Positions 63,599 to 64,000 of a DNA stretch of 64,000 bases are shown piece after piece (position 1 is the stretch's first letter; every line of letters begins with the position of its first letter). Source of the DNA: Pseudarthrobacter sp. NamB4. Its GTDB lineage: Bacteria; Actinomycetota; Actinomycetes; Actinomycetales; Micrococcaceae. The position numbers and the translations under genes are program-made. The notes beneath the pieces were generated by a model. That model saw only the letters and a list, made by a program, of their open reading frames with translations, was not told where the DNA came from and searched no databases. The stretch spans positions 38,938 through 102,937 of the forward strand of contig NZ_VAHM01000014.1 of NCBI RefSeq assembly GCF_005796185.1. Direction: 5' to 3'.

Positions 63599-64000
63599 TC
63601 ATTCGGCAGAGGTATTCCGCCGCGCTGCCGATGCCGCAAAATAGGCCCGGGACGCTGGCAGCCAAAGAAGCGCCGCGGCAACCAGGCTGATGAGGAAGGC
63701 AACCCAGTTGCCAGCCTGTCCCACGCCCATGGCGCCATTGGCCACGGCCAGTACCAGGGTGGCCCCGGACAGTGCCGTCAGCGCCAGTCGTGCCCAGTTC
63801 CTGCCGGCTTTCATCCTGACCGCAAGGACCATCTGCATAGCCCCCACCGCGGCGGCCAGCAGCATCAGGGTGACGACGGCGGCAGCGGTAGAGGGTGCTG
63901 CCGAAAAAAGCACCAGGGACGCCAGCATTCCCAGGAGCCCGCCGAGCATGCCCAGTATGCCGCCGATGAACCAGATCCAGAACGAGACCTTGATTTCGGT
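63599..64000 (-). CDS. Membrane protein related to the previous gene (N-terminal end outside window)
   Basis: The open frame runs off the window edge. The visible part has the same membrane pattern as the neighbour: IKVSFWIWFIGGILGMLGGLLG, TLMLLAAAVGAMQMVLAVRM, RNWARLALTALSGATLVLAVA, WVAFLISLVAAALLWLPASRAYFAAS. The shared SFW start, (K/R)NWAR loop and LWLPASRAYF / YLPAAAPYF end argue for tandem duplication. An internal ATG at 63949 is not the start. Function unknown. Confidence 0.75.
   Translation of the reverse strand, partial: TEIKVSFWIWFIGGILGMLGGLLGMLASLVLFSAAPSTAAAVVTLMLLAAAVGAMQMVLAVRMKAGRNWARLALTALSGATLVLAVANGAMGVGQAGNWVAFLISLVAAALLWLPASRAYFAASAARRNTSAE

Overview
The window is about 66% G+C (an estimate by eye), with dense short-spaced genes, many GTG starts and several actinobacterial marker genes: a BldC-type HTH protein, the tiny ribosomal protein bS22, a Rex redox sensor and a DUF222/HNH endonuclease. 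It most resembles the chromosome of an Arthrobacter or Pseudarthrobacter type soil actinobacterium (Micrococcaceae). The species call is inference; no rRNA or tRNA is present to confirm it.

Layout. 1-15.1 kb is housekeeping backbone: a DEAH helicase (cut by the window edge), a GNAT acetyltransferase, trhO, a lipoprotein, a methyltransferase, topA, ppx, proC, a two-gene K+ uptake system, acuC and an ArsR regulator. 15.1-17.3 kb is a divergent lactate-oxidase-type gene and its FadR-type regulator, sharing a pair of perfect operators. 17.3-58.7 kb is a carbohydrate-utilisation island. It holds: (i) a LacI regulator and a six-gene oxidative sugar-acid set (dehydrogenases, enolase-superfamily dehydratase, KdgD, ketoglutarate-semialdehyde dehydrogenase); (ii) a divergent pair of transcription units with two solute-binding proteins, one permease pair, an alpha/beta hydrolase, a Gfo/Idh/MocA-DUF6807 fusion and an M24-fold protein lacking metal ligands; (iii) a GH42 beta-galactosidase divergent from a second CUT1 transporter with a YesL-like protein; (iv) a decaying module with a broken GH78 alpha-L-rhamnosidase and a broken solute-binding protein; (v) an L-rhamnose operon (mutarotase, isomerase, aldolase/dehydrogenase, kinase, a broken acetyl esterase, a GPH-type transporter) with its own LacI regulator. 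58.7-64 kb returns to backbone: aroG with a leader peptide, bldC, bS22, a HAD phosphatase, a glutaredoxin, rex and two related membrane proteins.

How it fits together. Rhamnose, galactose and galacturonate are the sugars of the pectin component rhamnogalacturonan I. The enzymes here could take imported oligosaccharides to free sugars, rhamnose to lactaldehyde/lactate plus DHAP, and uronate-derived acids to 2-oxoglutarate. Two families of LacI-type boxes (GAAAnCGnTTTC and TGAAwCGwTTCA) recur in front of these units; two promoters carry both. At least three genes of the locus are wrecked by frameshifts and internal deletions, so the strain seems to be losing part of the pathway.

No rRNA, tRNA, CRISPR array, transposase or integrase was seen. 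Frames, motifs and repeats were read by eye; family assignments rest on motif recognition, not on database searches.
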